Shown here piece by piece: positions 32,190-42,119 of a stretch of 53,290 nt of DNA. Each line of letters opens with the position of its first letter. Positions within the stretch are counted from its first letter, which is position 1. Below the pieces are notes generated by a model that saw only the letters and a program-made list of their open reading frames with translations, ran no database searches and had not been told where the DNA came from. The position numbers were made by a program, and so were the translations under genes. Origin of the DNA: Actinospica acidithermotolerans (GTDB lineage: Bacteria; Actinomycetota; Actinomycetes; Streptomycetales; Catenulisporaceae); assembly GCF_018139625.1 (NCBI RefSeq), contig NZ_JAGSOH010000041.1, forward strand, positions 1-53,290. The letters run 5' to 3'.

Positions 32190-33683
32190 CTAGAGGCCGC
32201 GGGCCAGCCGGTGGTACGCGGCGTTCCAGCGCAGCTCCTGGGCGAAGCGGCGCACGGTGGTGTCCGCGCCGATCGTCACGAGCTCGACGCCGAGCTGGTC
32301 GGCGAGGTCGGTCAGCACCTCGCGGTCGATCGCGCAGGACAGGACGGTGTGGTGCGGGGCCCCGGCCGTGAGCCAGGACTCGACGGAGGTGCGCCAGTCC
32401 GGGCGCGGGGCCCACACGGCGCGGGCGACCGGCAGGGCGGGCAGCGGCTCGGGCGGGTCGACCACGTCGATCTCGTTGGCGATGATCCGCAGCCGGTCGC
32501 CGAGGTCGGCCAGGCCGGCCACGATCGCCGGTCCGGGCGCGGCGTCGAACACCAGGCGCACCGGGTCCTCGCGGCCGCCGATGCCCAGCGGGTGGATCTC
32601 GCAGGACGGGGTGGCCGAGGCGATCGAGGGGCAGACCTCGAGCATGTGCGCGCCGAGGATCAGCTCCTTGCCGGGCTCCAGGTGGTAGGTGTAGTCCTCC
32701 ATGAAGGAGGTCCCGCCGGCCCGGCCGGCGCCCGCGGTCTTCAGCGCTCGCAGCAGCAGCGCGGTCTTCCAGTCGCCCTCGCCGCCGAAGCCGTAGCCGT
32801 CGGCCATCAGGCGCTGCACGGCCAGGCCGGGCAGCTGCCGCAGGCCGCCGAGGTCCTCGAAGTTGGTGGTGAAGGCGCCGTAGCCGCCGGCGGTCAGGAA
32901 CTGCCGCAGGCCGGCCTCGATCCGCGCCGCGTAGCGCAGCGAGCCGTGCCGCTCGCCGCCCCTCCGCAGTGACGCATCCACAGTATATACGTCTTCGTAC
33001 TCGTTGACCAGTGCGTCGATCGCGGATTCCTCGGCGCCGTCGACGGCCTCGACGAGATCGTTGACGCCGTAGGTGTTGATGGAGGCGCCGAGCCGGATCT
33101 GCGCCTCGACCTTGTCGCCCTCGGTCACCGCCACGTCGCGCATGTTGTCGCCGAAGCGCACCAGCTTCAGGGTGCGCAGATCGGCCCTCGCCAGCGCCGC
33201 GCGCGCCCAGTCGTCGATGCGTGCGATGACCGCCGGGTCGGAGACGTGCCCGGCCACGGTCTTCCTGGCCACCCCGACGCGCACGTTGATGTGCGCGTAC
33301 TCCCGGTCGCCGTGCGCGGCCTGGTTGAGGTTCATGAAGTCCATGTCGATGGTGGACCACGGCAGCGGCGCGTCGGCTTGGGTGTGCAGGTGCAGCAGCG
33401 GCTTGTCCAGGGCGCTCAGGCCCCCGATCCACATCTTCGCGGGGGAGAAGGTGTGCATCCAGGTGATCACGCCGGCCACCGAGTCGTCGGCCGAGGCGTC
33501 CGTCAGGGCCCGGCGGATCGAGTCCGCGGTCAGCAGCACCGGGCGCCACTCGATCCGCACCGGCAGGCCGGAGTCGGCCAGAGTCCCGGCGATCCGCTGG
33601 GACTGGTCGGCGACCTGGCGCAGCGTGTCCTCGCCGTAAAGGCCCTGGCTTCCCGTCAGAAACCAGACAGTCTTCTCAGACAT
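32190..33683 (-). CDS. araA: L-arabinose isomerase
   Basis: The 497-aa product (E. coli AraA is 500 aa) converts L-arabinose to L-ribulose in the cytoplasm. Recognisable blocks are [19 protein letters not shown] at the start, [28 protein letters not shown], the [16 protein letters not shown] segment with its catalytic and Mn-binding residues, and [18 protein letters not shown] followed by [14 protein letters not shown] 33683 overlaps the araD stop (TGATG), indicating translational coupling in araBDA order. It starts exactly where E. coli AraA-like sequence begins; the longer open frame upstream is antisense-free but shadows araD. Confidence 0.97.
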   Translation of the reverse strand: MSEKTVWFLTGSQGLYGEDTLRQVADQSQRIAGTLADSGLPVRIEWRPVLLTADSIRRALTDASADDSVAGVITWMHTFSPAKMWIGGLSALDKPLLHLHTQADAPLPWSTIDMDFMNLNQAAHGDREYAHINVRVGVARKTVAGHVSDPAVIARIDDWARAALARADLRTLKLVRFGDNMRDVAVTEGDKVEAQIRLGASINTYGVNDLVEAVDGAEESAIDALVNEYEDVYTVDASLRRGGERHGSLRYAARIEAGLRQFLTAGGYGAFTTNFEDLGGLRQLPGLAVQRLMADGYGFGGEGDWKTALLLRALKTAGAGRAGGTSFMEDYTYHLEPGKELILGAHMLEVCPSIASATPSCEIHPLGIGGREDPVRLVFDAAPGPAIVAGLADLGDRLRIIANEIDVVDPPEPLPALPVARAVWAPRPDWRTSVESWLTAGAPHHTVLSCAIDREVLTDLADQLGVELVTIGADTTVRRFAQELRWNAAYHRLARGL

Positions 33684-34384
33684 CACTTGGCGCCCTTCTG
33701 GCCGTAGACGTTCGTGTACCGGTCGTGCAGCGAAGCGATGTCGGCGTCGTCGAGTCGAGTCACCGGGCCGAGCAGCCGGGCCAGGTGCACGGTGCGCGCC
33801 GCGTCCTCGACCATCACCGCGGCCTTGACCGCGGCCCGCGCGGAGGCGCCGATGGTGAACACTCCGTGGTTGCGCATCAGGACGGCGGGCGAGTTGCTCC
33901 CCTCCAGCGTCTCGACGATTCCCTCCCCGATGGCTTCGTCGCCGATCAGGGCGAAGGGCCCGACCGGGATGTCGCCGCCGAACTCGTCCGCGATCGCCGT
34001 CAGGCAGCACGGGATCGCCTCGGCGCGCGCGGCCCAGGAGGTCGCGTAGGGGGAGTGGGTGTGCACCACGCCGTTCACGTCCGGGCGGTGCCGGTAGACG
34101 TAGGCGTGCGAGCCGGTGTCGCTCGACGGCGCGTAGTCGCCTTCGACCCTGTTGCCGTACAGGTCGCACACGACCATCGAGGCGGGGGTCAGGTCCGCGT
34201 ACTCCAGGCCGCTCGGCTTGATCACCATCAGGTCGGCGCCGGGCACCCGGGCCGAGACGTTGCCGGAGGTCCAGGCGACCAGCTCGGCCGCGGGCAGGTA
34301 GGCGTGCAGGGCGCAGACGTCGGCCTTGGCGGCCTCGACCGCGGCCCGCACGTCCGCGGATATCTCTGATGTCACAGTGCTCAC
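33683..34384 (-). CDS. araD: L-ribulose-5-phosphate 4-epimerase
   Basis: The 233-aa class II aldolase-family enzyme turns L-ribulose 5-phosphate into D-xylulose 5-phosphate. [13 protein letters not shown], the acidic [15 protein letters not shown], the metal-binding [13 protein letters not shown] (two His) and [12 protein letters not shown] (third His) follow the family order, and the length matches E. coli AraD (231). GTG 34384 overlaps the araB stop (GTGA); a second in-frame GTG at 34375 is the alternative start. It lies between araB and araA without gaps. Confidence 0.95.
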   Translation of the reverse strand: MSTVTSEISADVRAAVEAAKADVCALHAYLPAAELVAWTSGNVSARVPGADLMVIKPSGLEYADLTPASMVVCDLYGNRVEGDYAPSSDTGSHAYVYRHRPDVNGVVHTHSPYATSWAARAEAIPCCLTAIADEFGGDIPVGPFALIGDEAIGEGIVETLEGSNSPAVLMRNHGVFTIGASARAAVKAAVMVEDAARTVHLARLLGPVTRLDDADIASLHDRYTNVYGQKGAK

Positions 34385-36081
34385 TTCTGGGTTCCAGCCT
34401 TGATCTCGCGCAGCCGGTGCAGCACGTCGTTGCCGCCGCGGCCGAAGTGGTCGTGCAGGGTCAGGTACTCGGCGAACAGCAGGTCGTAGGCGGCGGCGCG
34501 GTCCGCATCCGGGGTGTAGGCGCTCGGGATCACGCTGCCCATCGCGTGCGCGGCGGCCGGCACGTCCGGGTACGCCCCGGCCGCCACCGCCGCGTGGATC
34601 GCCGCCCCCAGCGCGGGAGCCTGCGCCGAGCCGGCGATGCTGACCGGGCAGCGCAGCACGTCGGAGTACATCTGCATCAGGAAGCTGTTCTTGGTCAGCC
34701 CGCCCGCCGCGATGTACTCGACCACCTCGACCCCGCCCGCCTTCAGCGCCTCGACGATCACCCGGGTGCCGAAGGCGGTGGCCTCCAGCAGCGCCCGGTA
34801 GACCTCGTGCGGCTCGGTGGCCAGCGTCAGGCCGAGGATCACGCCGGAGAGCGCATGGTCGACGAGTACCGAGCGGTTGCCGGACTGCCAGTCGAGCGCG
34901 ACCAGGCCGTGCTCGCCGGGCGCCTGCGCGGCGGCCCGCTCGGTGAGCAGCTCGTGCAGCGAGATGCCCCGCTCGATCGCGGCCGCGTGCAACTCCGGCC
35001 CGACGAAGCCGTTGACGAACCAGGCGAATATGTCGCCGACGCCGCTCTGCCCGGCCTCGTAGCCCCACAGACCGGCGATGATGCCGCCGTCCACGACGCC
35101 GCACATGCCGGCCACGTCCGCAGGCGCCCCGCCGCCGGGGCCGGACACGACGTGGCAGGTCGAGGTACCCATGATCGCGACCATCCGGCCCGGCTCGACC
35201 GCCTTGACCGCGGGAGCCGTCACGTGCGCGTCCACGTTGCCGACGCTGACCGCGATGCCCTCCGGCAGCCCGGTCCAGCCGGCCGCCTCCTTGGTCAGCC
35301 CGCCGGCCCGCTCGCCGAGCTGCGAGATCGGATACTCGAGCTTCGCGGTGAAGCCGGTGAACTCCGGGTTGAGCGCGGCCAGGTACTCGGCGCCCGGCCG
35401 CGCGCCGTCCTGCAGGATGCCCTTGTACCCGGCGGTGCAGGCGTTGCGCGACTCGGTGCCCGTCAGCTGCCAGGTGATCCAGTCCGTCGCCTCGATCCAG
35501 CGCTCGGCGCGGTGGTAGATCTCAGGGTCCTCCTCCAGCAACTGGAGGCCCTTCGCGTACTCCCACTCCGAGGAGATCTTGCCGCCGTAGCGCCCGATCC
35601 ACGGCTCGCCCCGCTCGTGAGCCAGCGCATTGATCCGGTCGGCGTGCGACTGGGCCGCGTGGTGCTTCCACAGCTTCACATACGCGTGCGGCCGGTCGCG
35701 GAACTCGGGCAGCTCGCACAGCGGCGTGCCGTCCTTAAGGGTCGGCAGCACGGTGCACGCGGTGAAGTCCACGCCGATGCCCACGACCTCCTGCGCCGCG
35801 ACGCCCGCGACCCGCAGCGCCTCCGGCACCGCGCGCCGCAGCACCTCCCGGTAGTCGTCAGGGTCCTGCAGCGCCCAGTCCGGCGGCAGCTTGGCGCCGG
35901 TGGCCGGCAGCGCCCGCTCGATGACCGCGCTGGCGTACTCGTGCACGGCGCTGCCCAGCTCGGCGCCGTCCGAGACGCGCACGACCAGGGCCCGACCGGA
36001 GAGCGTGCCGTAGTCCACGCCGATCACGTATTTATCAAGGTGTGGATTGTGAGCGTTAACAAAATCGGCGTCGGTGCTCAT
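34381..36081 (-). CDS. araB: L-ribulokinase
   Basis: The 566-aa FGGY-family kinase phosphorylates L-ribulose with [23 protein letters not shown] is the N-terminal phosphate-1 loop, [20 protein letters not shown] the family's sugar-site block, and [26 protein letters not shown] and [19 protein letters not shown] the C-terminal ATP-site motifs. The length equals that of E. coli AraB. ATG 36081 gives an 18-residue N-terminal extension; GTG 36027 (MIGVDYG) is a possible later start. The operator-like motif lies within the first 12 codons, and the LacI regulator gene ends 93 bases upstream. Confidence 0.96.
   Translation of the reverse strand: MSTDADFVNAHNPHLDKYVIGVDYGTLSGRALVVRVSDGAELGSAVHEYASAVIERALPATGAKLPPDWALQDPDDYREVLRRAVPEALRVAGVAAQEVVGIGVDFTACTVLPTLKDGTPLCELPEFRDRPHAYVKLWKHHAAQSHADRINALAHERGEPWIGRYGGKISSEWEYAKGLQLLEEDPEIYHRAERWIEATDWITWQLTGTESRNACTAGYKGILQDGARPGAEYLAALNPEFTGFTAKLEYPISQLGERAGGLTKEAAGWTGLPEGIAVSVGNVDAHVTAPAVKAVEPGRMVAIMGTSTCHVVSGPGGGAPADVAGMCGVVDGGIIAGLWGYEAGQSGVGDIFAWFVNGFVGPELHAAAIERGISLHELLTERAAAQAPGEHGLVALDWQSGNRSVLVDHALSGVILGLTLATEPHEVYRALLEATAFGTRVIVEALKAGGVEVVEYIAAGGLTKNSFLMQMYSDVLRCPVSIAGSAQAPALGAAIHAAVAAGAYPDVPAAAHAMGSVIPSAYTPDADRAAAYDLLFAEYLTLHDHFGRGGNDVLHRLREIKAGTQK
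36047..36062. promoter_or_regulatory. LacI-type operator at the 5' end of araB
   Basis: TTGTGAGCGTTAACAA is an imperfect palindrome centred on the CG step and shares TTGNNAGCGNNAACA with the site at 37238-37253 over the regulator promoter. It lies 20-35 bases after the araB start, so the regulator may act as a roadblock, or the true araB start may be further downstream. Confidence 0.6.
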
Positions 36082-36174
36082 CGTCGAGTTCCCATCGGCA
36101 TCGTTCGCGGAGGTGGATCGGGGATCGTGCGCTGTACGTGTGCTGAGTAGTGGTCGATCTGCTGCGGTTGAGAG

Positions 36175-37230
36175 CTAGACCTGCGGCGGGGCGGTGGAGG
36201 CGCGCACCACCAGGCTGGGGCCCACGGTCACCCGGGGCGCCTGGCGCGGGGCGGGCGCGCCCGCCGCCGCGTTGTCCACCAGGTCGATCACGGTGGCCAG
36301 GGCGCGCCGCCCGACCTCGTCGAAGTCCTGCCGGATGGTGGTCAGCGGCGGACCGAAGTACTCCGCCTCGGGGATGTCGTCGAAGCCGATGATGCTCAGC
36401 TCCTCCGGCACCTTCAGCCCCGCCTGCTGCACGGCGCGCAGCAGGCCGAGCGCGGTGTGGTCGTTGGCGCAGAACACGGCCGTGACCGGGTCCTGCCCGT
36501 CGCGGACCCGCCCGGCGATCTCCCGGCCGATCTCGAAGCCGCTGCGCGCGCTCCAGTCTCCGCCGTAGATCGGCTCCGGCACCGCGGCGCCGCGGGCCAG
36601 CAGGGTGCGCCGCCAGCCGGCCTCGCGCTCCTGCGCGTCCAGCCAGGAGCGCGGCCCGGCCACATGGTGCACGGTGCGGTGGCCCAGGTCGAGCAGGTAG
36701 TTCGTGGCCCGCTCGGCGCCCGCCTCGTTGTCGACGGCGACCGAGGACAGGGCGGCGTGAGTGCCGCAGCCGACGGCGACGAGCGGGATGTCGGAGCGCA
36801 CCTGCGAGAGCGCGTTGACCGCGCTGTTCTGCGGGGCTATCACGATCATGCCCTCGACGGCCTGGTCGCGCAGCCGCTCGACGGCGTCCAGCACCGAGCG
36901 CCGGTCCAGCGCGGACAGGGCGGCGACCGCGACGAAGTAGTCGAGGTCCTTGGCCGCCTGCTCGATCCCGTAGAGCATCGAGGCCGGACCGTAGAGCGTC
37001 GTGTTGAAACTGATGACGCCGAGGGTACGGGTACGGCGGGTCACCAGGGCCCGGGCGGCCACGTTCGGCCGGTAGCCCAGTTCCCTGATGGCCGCGAGCA
37101 CCCGCTCCCGGGTGGCCGGCTTCACATTGGGGTGGTCGTTGAGCACGCGAGAGACCGTCTGGTGCGAGACGCCGGCGGCCTGCGCGACGTCGGCCATGAC
37201 GGGTGCCCGACCATTCCCAGTGGATTGCAT
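36175..37230 (-). CDS. LacI-family regulator, probable L-arabinose repressor
   Basis: The 351-aa product has the LacI helix-turn-helix and hinge at residues about 9-60 (APVMADVAQAAGVSHQTVSRVL, with the motif split by the family pattern, then ELGYRPNVAARALVTRRTRT). A type I periplasmic-binding-like ligand domain follows (LGVISFNTTLYGP, IPLVAVGCGTHAALSSVAVDN, DPVTAVFCANDHTALGLLRA, IIGFDDIPEAEYFGPPLTTI). It heads the ara locus on the same strand, so it should sense arabinose or a derivative and release the ara genes. ATG 37230 is probably leaderless; the frame from 37302 would extend across its own promoter. Confidence 0.9.
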   Translation of the reverse strand: MQSTGNGRAPVMADVAQAAGVSHQTVSRVLNDHPNVKPATRERVLAAIRELGYRPNVAARALVTRRTRTLGVISFNTTLYGPASMLYGIEQAAKDLDYFVAVAALSALDRRSVLDAVERLRDQAVEGMIVIAPQNSAVNALSQVRSDIPLVAVGCGTHAALSSVAVDNEAGAERATNYLLDLGHRTVHHVAGPRSWLDAQEREAGWRRTLLARGAAVPEPIYGGDWSARSGFEIGREIAGRVRDGQDPVTAVFCANDHTALGLLRAVQQAGLKVPEELSIIGFDDIPEAEYFGPPLTTIRQDFDEVGRRALATVIDLVDNAAAGAPAPRQAPRVTVGPSLVVRASTAPPQV

Positions 37231-37237
37231 GGGGAAA

Positions 37238-37266
37238 TTGATAGCGCAAACATTTTGGCGGGTCAA
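37238..37266 (-). promoter_or_regulatory. Promoter and overlapping operator of the LacI-family gene
   Basis: On the minus strand TTGACC (37261-37266), a 17-base spacer and TATCAA (37238-37243) form a well-spaced promoter, followed by seven bases and the ATG at 37230. The 16-bp motif TTGATAGCGCAAACAT (37238-37253) covers the -10 box and matches the araB site, indicating autoregulation. Confidence 0.65.
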
Positions 37267-37373
37267 GGCTTGAGGGGCCGCTCGGCGCGAAGCTCCGGTC
37301 ACGCTTTGGAAACGTGGCGTCCGCGAGGCGCGACGGGCCCGCGAGCGGCCGGTTAGGTACCATTTGTGTCACT

Positions 37374-38489
37374 ATGAGCAGCCCCGCGCAACCCAGGCCG
37401 CCGGCTCTCGTCTCGGTGCTGACCTGGACGGTCACCCTCACCGCGATCGTGCTGGGCACGGGAGTCGTGCTGGGCACCAATACCCGGCTCATCGGACTTT
37501 TCGTCTTCCTGCCGGCCATCATGGCGGGCTTCGCGACCGTGCGGCAGACGGTGTTCGTGGCGGCCTGGAGCCTGGGCGTCACGATCGCCGAACTGCTCTA
37601 CTATCCGGACCCGCGCAGCCGCGACGCGCTGCTCTCGGTGGCCGTCGTGCTCCTGTTCGGCGTCGCCGCCGTGGTGCTGTGCCGGCAGCGGATCCGGCGC
37701 AACGAGCGGATGGCCAGGCTGCGCTTCACCGCGACCGCGATGCAGCGCGAGATCCTGCCCCCGCTGCCGCAGCACACCCCGGAGGTCGTGGTCGGCGGCG
37801 TGTACGAGCCCGTCGACGAGGACAAGCTGGTCGGCGGGGACGTGTACGACGTCGTGGCCAGCCCGTTCGGCACCCGGGTGCTGATCGGCGACGTGCAGGG
37901 AAAAGGTTTGCCGGCGATGGGCGCGGCCTTCGGCATCGTCGGGGCGTTCCGGGAGGCCGCGTACCGCGAACCGGAGCTGCTGGACGTCGTCGACGCGCTC
38001 GAATCGGCCCTCGCGCGGCACAACGCCTTCGCCGTCCAGGCCGGGCGCTCCGAGCGCTTCGCCACCGCGCTCGTGCTGCACATCGGGCCGGTAGGCCAGC
38101 CCAAGGCGCTCGCCGTCGACTGCGGCCACCTGCCGCCGATCCTGCTCGGCCGGCGCGGCGGGCCGGTGCCGGTCGAGCTCGCCTCCGTCGGCCTGCCGCT
38201 CGGGCTCGGCGACCTGCTCGACGCCCCGCGCGAGCTCAACGCCTTCGAGCTGCTGCCCGGCGAATGCCTGGTGCTCTACACCGACGGGCTGAGCGAATCG
38301 CGCTCGCGCAAGGGCGAGTTCTACCCGCCGGAGCGGGCCCTGTGGGCCGCGCGCGGCGTGCCGGCCGAGCGGGTCGCCGAGGCGCTGCGCCGGGACGCGC
38401 GGGCCTTCTCGCGCGGGCGCCAGCAGGACGACATCGCGATCCTCACGGTCCAGCGGCCCGCCGCGCATCCGCCCGCTCCGGCGGGCTGA
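37374..38489 (+). CDS. Membrane-bound SpoIIE/PP2C-type serine phosphatase
   Basis: The 371-aa product has three or four N-terminal hydrophobic segments (VSVLTWTVTLTAIVLGTGVV, LIGLFVFLPAIMAGFATV, LLSVAVVLLFGVAAVVL), a short helical linker (MARLRFTATAMQREILPPLP), then a PP2C_SIG domain: VGGDVYDVVASPFGTRVLIGDVQGKG with metal-binding Asp residues, DCGHLPPILLG, and ECLVLYTDGLSESR. Such phosphatases remove phosphate from STAS anti-anti-sigma factors and so tune stress sigma factors. No partner is adjacent. ATG 37374 is chosen over 37314; it is divergent from the ara regulator. Confidence 0.88.
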   Translation: MSSPAQPRPPALVSVLTWTVTLTAIVLGTGVVLGTNTRLIGLFVFLPAIMAGFATVRQTVFVAAWSLGVTIAELLYYPDPRSRDALLSVAVVLLFGVAAVVLCRQRIRRNERMARLRFTATAMQREILPPLPQHTPEVVVGGVYEPVDEDKLVGGDVYDVVASPFGTRVLIGDVQGKGLPAMGAAFGIVGAFREAAYREPELLDVVDALESALARHNAFAVQAGRSERFATALVLHIGPVGQPKALAVDCGHLPPILLGRRGGPVPVELASVGLPLGLGDLLDAPRELNAFELLPGECLVLYTDGLSESRSRKGEFYPPERALWAARGVPAERVAEALRRDARAFSRGRQQDDIAILTVQRPAAHPPAPAG

Positions 38490-38581
38490 TTCGCTCGATC
38501 GGCCCACTCCGGCGGCGGCGGCGCGGCACCGCTACGTACGGTCTGAGCGTCGCCCCGCATCACCGAGAAGGAGTGAGCCCC

Positions 38582-41059
38582 GTGTCCATCTCGTCCTACG
38601 GCGGATTCGGCGGACAGGACCCGTTCGGCGAACTGCTCGGCCGCTTCTTCGGCATGTCGCCGGCGAGCTCGCCGCCGGCCGTGCAGCGGGTGCCCATCGG
38701 ACGGCTGCTCACCGAGTCGGCGCGGGAGCTGCTGACCCAGGCCTCCGTGCGCGCGCAGGCGGACGGCAGCGCCGACCTGGACACCGAGCACCTGCTGTGG
38801 GCGGCGACGCGGATCGAGCCGACCCGCTCCGCGTTCTCCCGCGCGGGCGCGGATCCGGACCAGGTGGCGAAGGCGATCGAGGCGGCGCTGCCGGGGGAGA
38901 GCGAGGCGGCGTCCGCCGAGCCGGGCCTGACTCCGGCGGCCAAGCGCGTGCTGCTCGGCGCGCACGCCCGCTCGCAGGGCGAGGGCGCCTCGTACATCGG
39001 CGCCGAGCACATCCTCGCCGCCCTGCTCGACGACCCGGACTCCGGCGCCGGCCGCTTCCTGCGCGGCCAGCGGATCGAGGTCTCCGACCCCTCCGCCCCG
39101 CGCGGCCGGCGCCCCCGAGCCGATTCCGACACGCCCACGCTCGACCAGTACGGCCGCGACCTGACCGAGGAGGCCCGCGCGGGCAGGCTCGACCCGGTGG
39201 TCGGGCGCGCGGGGGAGATCGAGCAGACGATCGAGATCCTCTCCCGGCGCGGCAAGAACAACCCGGTGCTGATCGGCGAGCCCGGCGTCGGCAAGACCGC
39301 GATCGTCGAGGGGCTCGCGCAGCGGATCGTGGCCGGCGAGGTGCCGAAGACGCTGGAGGGCAAGCGCGTCGTCGCCCTCGACCTGCCCGGCCTGGTCGCC
39401 GGGGCGAAGTACCGCGGCGAGTTCGAGGAGCGGCTCAAGGGCGTGATCGAGGAGGTGCGCGGCGCCTCGGACTCCACGATCCTGTTCATCGACGAGCTGC
39501 ACACGGTCGTCGGCGCGGGCTCCGGCGGCGAGGGCGCGATGGACGCGGGCAACATCCTCAAGCCCGCCCTCGCCCGCGGCGAGCTGCACGTCGTCGGCGC
39601 CACGACCATCGACGAGTACCGCCGCCACGTCGAGAAGGACGCCGCGCTGGAGCGCCGGTTCCAGCCGGTGATGATCCCCGAGCCGACGGTCGAGGAGACG
39701 ATCCAGATCCTCGAGGGCCTCAGGGACTCCTACGAGGCCCACCACCAGGTCCGCTTCTCCGACGACGCGCTCGTGGCCGCCGCGGAGCTGTCCGACCGCT
39801 ACGTCTCCGACCGCTTCCTGCCGGACAAGGCGATCGACCTCGTCGACCAGGCCGGCGCGCGGATCCGGCTGCGCTCGCTCGGCAAGTCCACCGACGTCGT
39901 CTCGCGCGAGGACGAGCTCGCCAGGCTGCGCCGCGAGAAGGACCAGGCCGTCGGCGCCGAGGACTACGAGAAGGCCAACGAGCTCAAGTCGGAGATCGAC
40001 CGCGTCGAGGCCGAGCTGGCCGGAGTCGAGGAGCGCCGCGAGGGCGTGATGCAGGTGACGGCGAACGACATCGCCGAGATCGTCTCCCGGCGCACCGGCA
40101 TCCCGGTCGCCCAGCTGACGGAGAGCGAGAAGCAGCGGCTGCTCGGCCTCGAGGACGCCCTGCACGAGCGGGTCGTCGGCCAGGACGAGGCCGTGGCCGC
40201 CGTCGCCGAGGCGGTGCGCCGCAACCGCGCCGGGATGGGCGACCCGAACCGCCCGGTCGGCTCGTTCCTCTTCCTCGGCCCGACCGGGGTCGGCAAGACC
40301 GAGCTCGCCAAGGCGCTCGCGCAGCTGCTGTTCGGCGACGAGGACCGGATGATCCGCTTCGACATGAGCGAGTTCCAGGAGAAGCACACCGTCTCCCGGC
40401 TCGTCGGCTCCCCGCCCGGGTACGTCGGCTACGAGGACGCCGCGCAGCTGACCGACAAGGTGCGCCGCCGTCCGTACAGCGTGCTGCTCTTCGACGAGAT
40501 CGAGAAGGCGCACCCGGACGTGTTCAACACCCTGCTCCAGGTCCTCGACGACGGCCGGCTGACCGACGCGAAGGGCCGCACGGTCGACTTCCGGCACACG
40601 GTGGTCATCCTGACGAGCAACGTCGGCTCTCAGCTGATCCTCGCGCACCAGGGCCGCGCGGACGAGATCCGGGACCAGCTGATGGAGCAGCTGGCGAAGC
40701 GCTTCCTGCCGGAGTTCTTGAACCGGATCGACGAGATCGTGGTCTTCCACGCGCTCACCGAGCAGGACCTGAGCAGCATCATCGAGCTCCTGCTCGACCG
40801 GAGCCGGCGCCGTGTCAAGGCGCAGGGCATGGAACTGGAGGTGACCGACGAGGCCAAGCGCAGGCTCGTCGAGCTCGGGCACCGGCCGGAGTTCGGTGCG
40901 CGGCCGTTGCGCCGTACGCTGCAGACGGAGCTCGACAACCGGCTCGCCGTGCTGCTGCTCGACGGCACGGCCAAGCCGGGGGACACGATCGTCGCCGACG
41001 TGGGCGAGGACGGAAAGCTGACCGTGCGTCTCGCTGGAGGTGCGGAGAACGATGACTGA
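38582..41059 (+). CDS. ClpC-like AAA+ unfoldase/disaggregase (two ATPase domains)
   Basis: The 825-aa product has a Gly-rich start, a Clp N-domain repeat pair (about 40-175), a first ATPase domain ([15 protein letters not shown] and [14 protein letters not shown]), a short UVR-type middle segment ([21 protein letters not shown]) as in ClpC rather than the long ClpB coiled coil, and a second ATPase domain ([14 protein letters not shown] and [15 protein letters not shown]). After [11 protein letters not shown] the stretch [20 protein letters not shown] lacks a visible (L/I/V)-G-(F/L) loop, which ClpC needs to dock on ClpP. AAGGAG precedes GTG 38582 by about 9 bases. It is most likely a protein remodeller working without ClpP. 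It overlaps the DUF5709 gene. Confidence 0.9.
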   Translation: MSISSYGGFGGQDPFGELLGRFFGMSPASSPPAVQRVPIGRLLTESARELLTQASVRAQADGSADLDTEHLLWAATRIEPTRSAFSRAGADPDQVAKAIEAALPGESEAASAEPGLTPAAKRVLLGAHARSQGEGASYIGAEHILAALLDDPDSGAGRFLRGQRIEVSDPSAPRGRRPRADSDTPTLDQYGRDLTEEARAGRLDPVVGRAGEIEQTIEILSRRGKNNPVLIGEPGVGKTAIVEGLAQRIVAGEVPKTLEGKRVVALDLPGLVAGAKYRGEFEERLKGVIEEVRGASDSTILFIDELHTVVGAGSGGEGAMDAGNILKPALARGELHVVGATTIDEYRRHVEKDAALERRFQPVMIPEPTVEETIQILEGLRDSYEAHHQVRFSDDALVAAAELSDRYVSDRFLPDKAIDLVDQAGARIRLRSLGKSTDVVSREDELARLRREKDQAVGAEDYEKANELKSEIDRVEAELAGVEERREGVMQVTANDIAEIVSRRTGIPVAQLTESEKQRLLGLEDALHERVVGQDEAVAAVAEAVRRNRAGMGDPNRPVGSFLFLGPTGVGKTELAKALAQLLFGDEDRMIRFDMSEFQEKHTVSRLVGSPPGYVGYEDAAQLTDKVRRRPYSVLLFDEIEKAHPDVFNTLLQVLDDGRLTDAKGRTVDFRHTVVILTSNVGSQLILAHQGRADEIRDQLMEQLAKRFLPEFLNRIDEIVVFHALTEQDLSSIIELLLDRSRRRVKAQGMELEVTDEAKRRLVELGHRPEFGARPLRRTLQTELDNRLAVLLLDGTAKPGDTIVADVGEDGKLTVRLAGGAENDD

Positions 41060-41486
41060 GACCAGTGACTACCAGTACGACGAGTACACCTACGACGATC
41101 CCGAGGACGACGGCGTCCTCGAGCCCGCGGACGACCTGTCCACCGACGACTACGAGGACGACCCGCTGGACACCGGCATCGAGCCGCCCGATCACTACGG
41201 CGCCTCGAACTGGTACGGCGTCACTGAGGCCGAGGCGCGCGCGGGCGAGAGCCTGGACCAACTCCTCGCCGAGGAGGAGCCGGAGATCGACGCCGACGCG
41301 CCGGACGTCGTCGACGACCGCTGGGCCGACGGCCCGGGTCCGCGCTCCGGGCGGCTGGTGTCGGACGGGCGGCTGATGGCGGAGGACGTCGGGACCGACG
41401 CGTACGCCGCCGGGGCCGAGGAGGCCGCCGTGCACCTGATGGACAACGGCGAGATCCGCTACCACTCGATGCACGAAGAGGACTGA
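41052..41486 (+). CDS. DUF5709 acidic small protein
   Basis: The 144-aa product is very acidic, with DGVLEPADDLSTDDYEDDPLDTGIEPPDHYGASNWYGVTEAEA here split across residues about 20-62 and RSGRLVSDGRL then EEAAVHLMDNGEIRYHSM near the end; these match the actinobacterial DUF5709 pattern (L-x-P-x-D-x-L, D-x-G-x-x-P-P). The function is unknown. Its ATG overlaps the Clp stop region by 8 bases, so it is translationally coupled to the Clp gene; a role as an adaptor or regulated product of the Clp protein is a guess. Confidence 0.82.
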   Translation: MTETSDYQYDEYTYDDPEDDGVLEPADDLSTDDYEDDPLDTGIEPPDHYGASNWYGVTEAEARAGESLDQLLAEEEPEIDADAPDVVDDRWADGPGPRSGRLVSDGRLMAEDVGTDAYAAGAEEAAVHLMDNGEIRYHSMHEED

Positions 41487-41490
41487 CGCC

Positions 41491-41524
41491 GACGGGGGCG
41501 CGCTCCGCGGAACGCGCCCCCGTC
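41491..41524. terminator. Bidirectional terminator hairpin
   Basis: GACGGGGGCGCG (41491-41502) and CGCGCCCCCGTC (41513-41524) form a perfect 12-bp stem with a 10-base loop, between the convergent DUF5709 and membrane-protein genes. Confidence 0.8.
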
Positions 41525-41543
41525 GTCAGTCGCACCCGCGCGA

Positions 41544-42119
41544 TCAGACCGGCGGGGCCGGCGGCTGCTGGCCCTGCTCCTCGGGCTGCTGGTACGGCTG
41601 CTGCTCGTACTGCTGCTGGGCCGGCACCTGCTGGGCCGGCGCCGCGCCCTGCGTACGGGCCTTGAATCCCTCGCTGACCTGGGCGAAGGAGCCGCCCTGC
41701 CGGGTGAAGCCGAGGTAGCTCTGCGCGCCCGCGGCCAGCGCGAGAACCAGTGCGACGAAGTACGCCCAGGACGGGCCGCCGTAGCCGTCGGCCGACGGGT
41801 AGGTCAGGCCCTGGATCGCGAACAGCAGCACCGCGAACGCGGACAGCGCGAGCCCGATGAACGCCCGGTTGACGGCGCCGGCGAGCGTCGGGATGTCGAG
41901 CGCGACGCCGAAGGCCGGGAGCGCGAGGATCACCCCGTAGGCGAGCAGCAGCAGGACCGGGAACCAGTCGAGGAACCCGCTGGGGTCCGACCAGGCGTCG
42001 GCGCTCCAGCTGAGACCCAGGTAGCTGATCGAGTACCACGGCAGGAAACTGAAGACGAACAGCAGCAGGCCCACCGCCGAAATTACTTGCTCGGTCCGAC
42101 CGAGTTTGCTCAGATCCAT
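41544..42119 (-). CDS. Small multi-pass membrane protein with Gln/Pro-rich tail
   Basis: The 191-aa product has four or five hydrophobic segments (VISAVGLLLFVFSFLPWYSI, PVLLLLAYGVILALPAFGV, FIGLALSAFAVLLFAIQGL, WAYFVALVLALAAGAQSYLG) and a 45-residue cytosolic-looking tail rich in Gln, Pro and Ala (QQQYEQQPYQQP). This pattern is common in uncharacterised actinobacterial membrane proteins. ATG 42119 has GGGAGGG at about 10 bases; the longer frame from 42221 lacks this. The function is unknown. Confidence 0.78.
   Translation of the reverse strand: MDLSKLGRTEQVISAVGLLLFVFSFLPWYSISYLGLSWSADAWSDPSGFLDWFPVLLLLAYGVILALPAFGVALDIPTLAGAVNRAFIGLALSAFAVLLFAIQGLTYPSADGYGGPSWAYFVALVLALAAGAQSYLGFTRQGGSFAQVSEGFKARTQGAAPAQQVPAQQQYEQQPYQQPEEQGQQPPAPPV

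Noticed and set aside
37364..38581. Open frame continuous with the Clp gene, giving a 1231-aa protein
   Set aside because: The extra 400 codons are a +1-type shadow of the SpoIIE phosphatase gene, Arg/Ala/Gly-rich with no domain. A strong Shine-Dalgarno and GTG exist at 38582.
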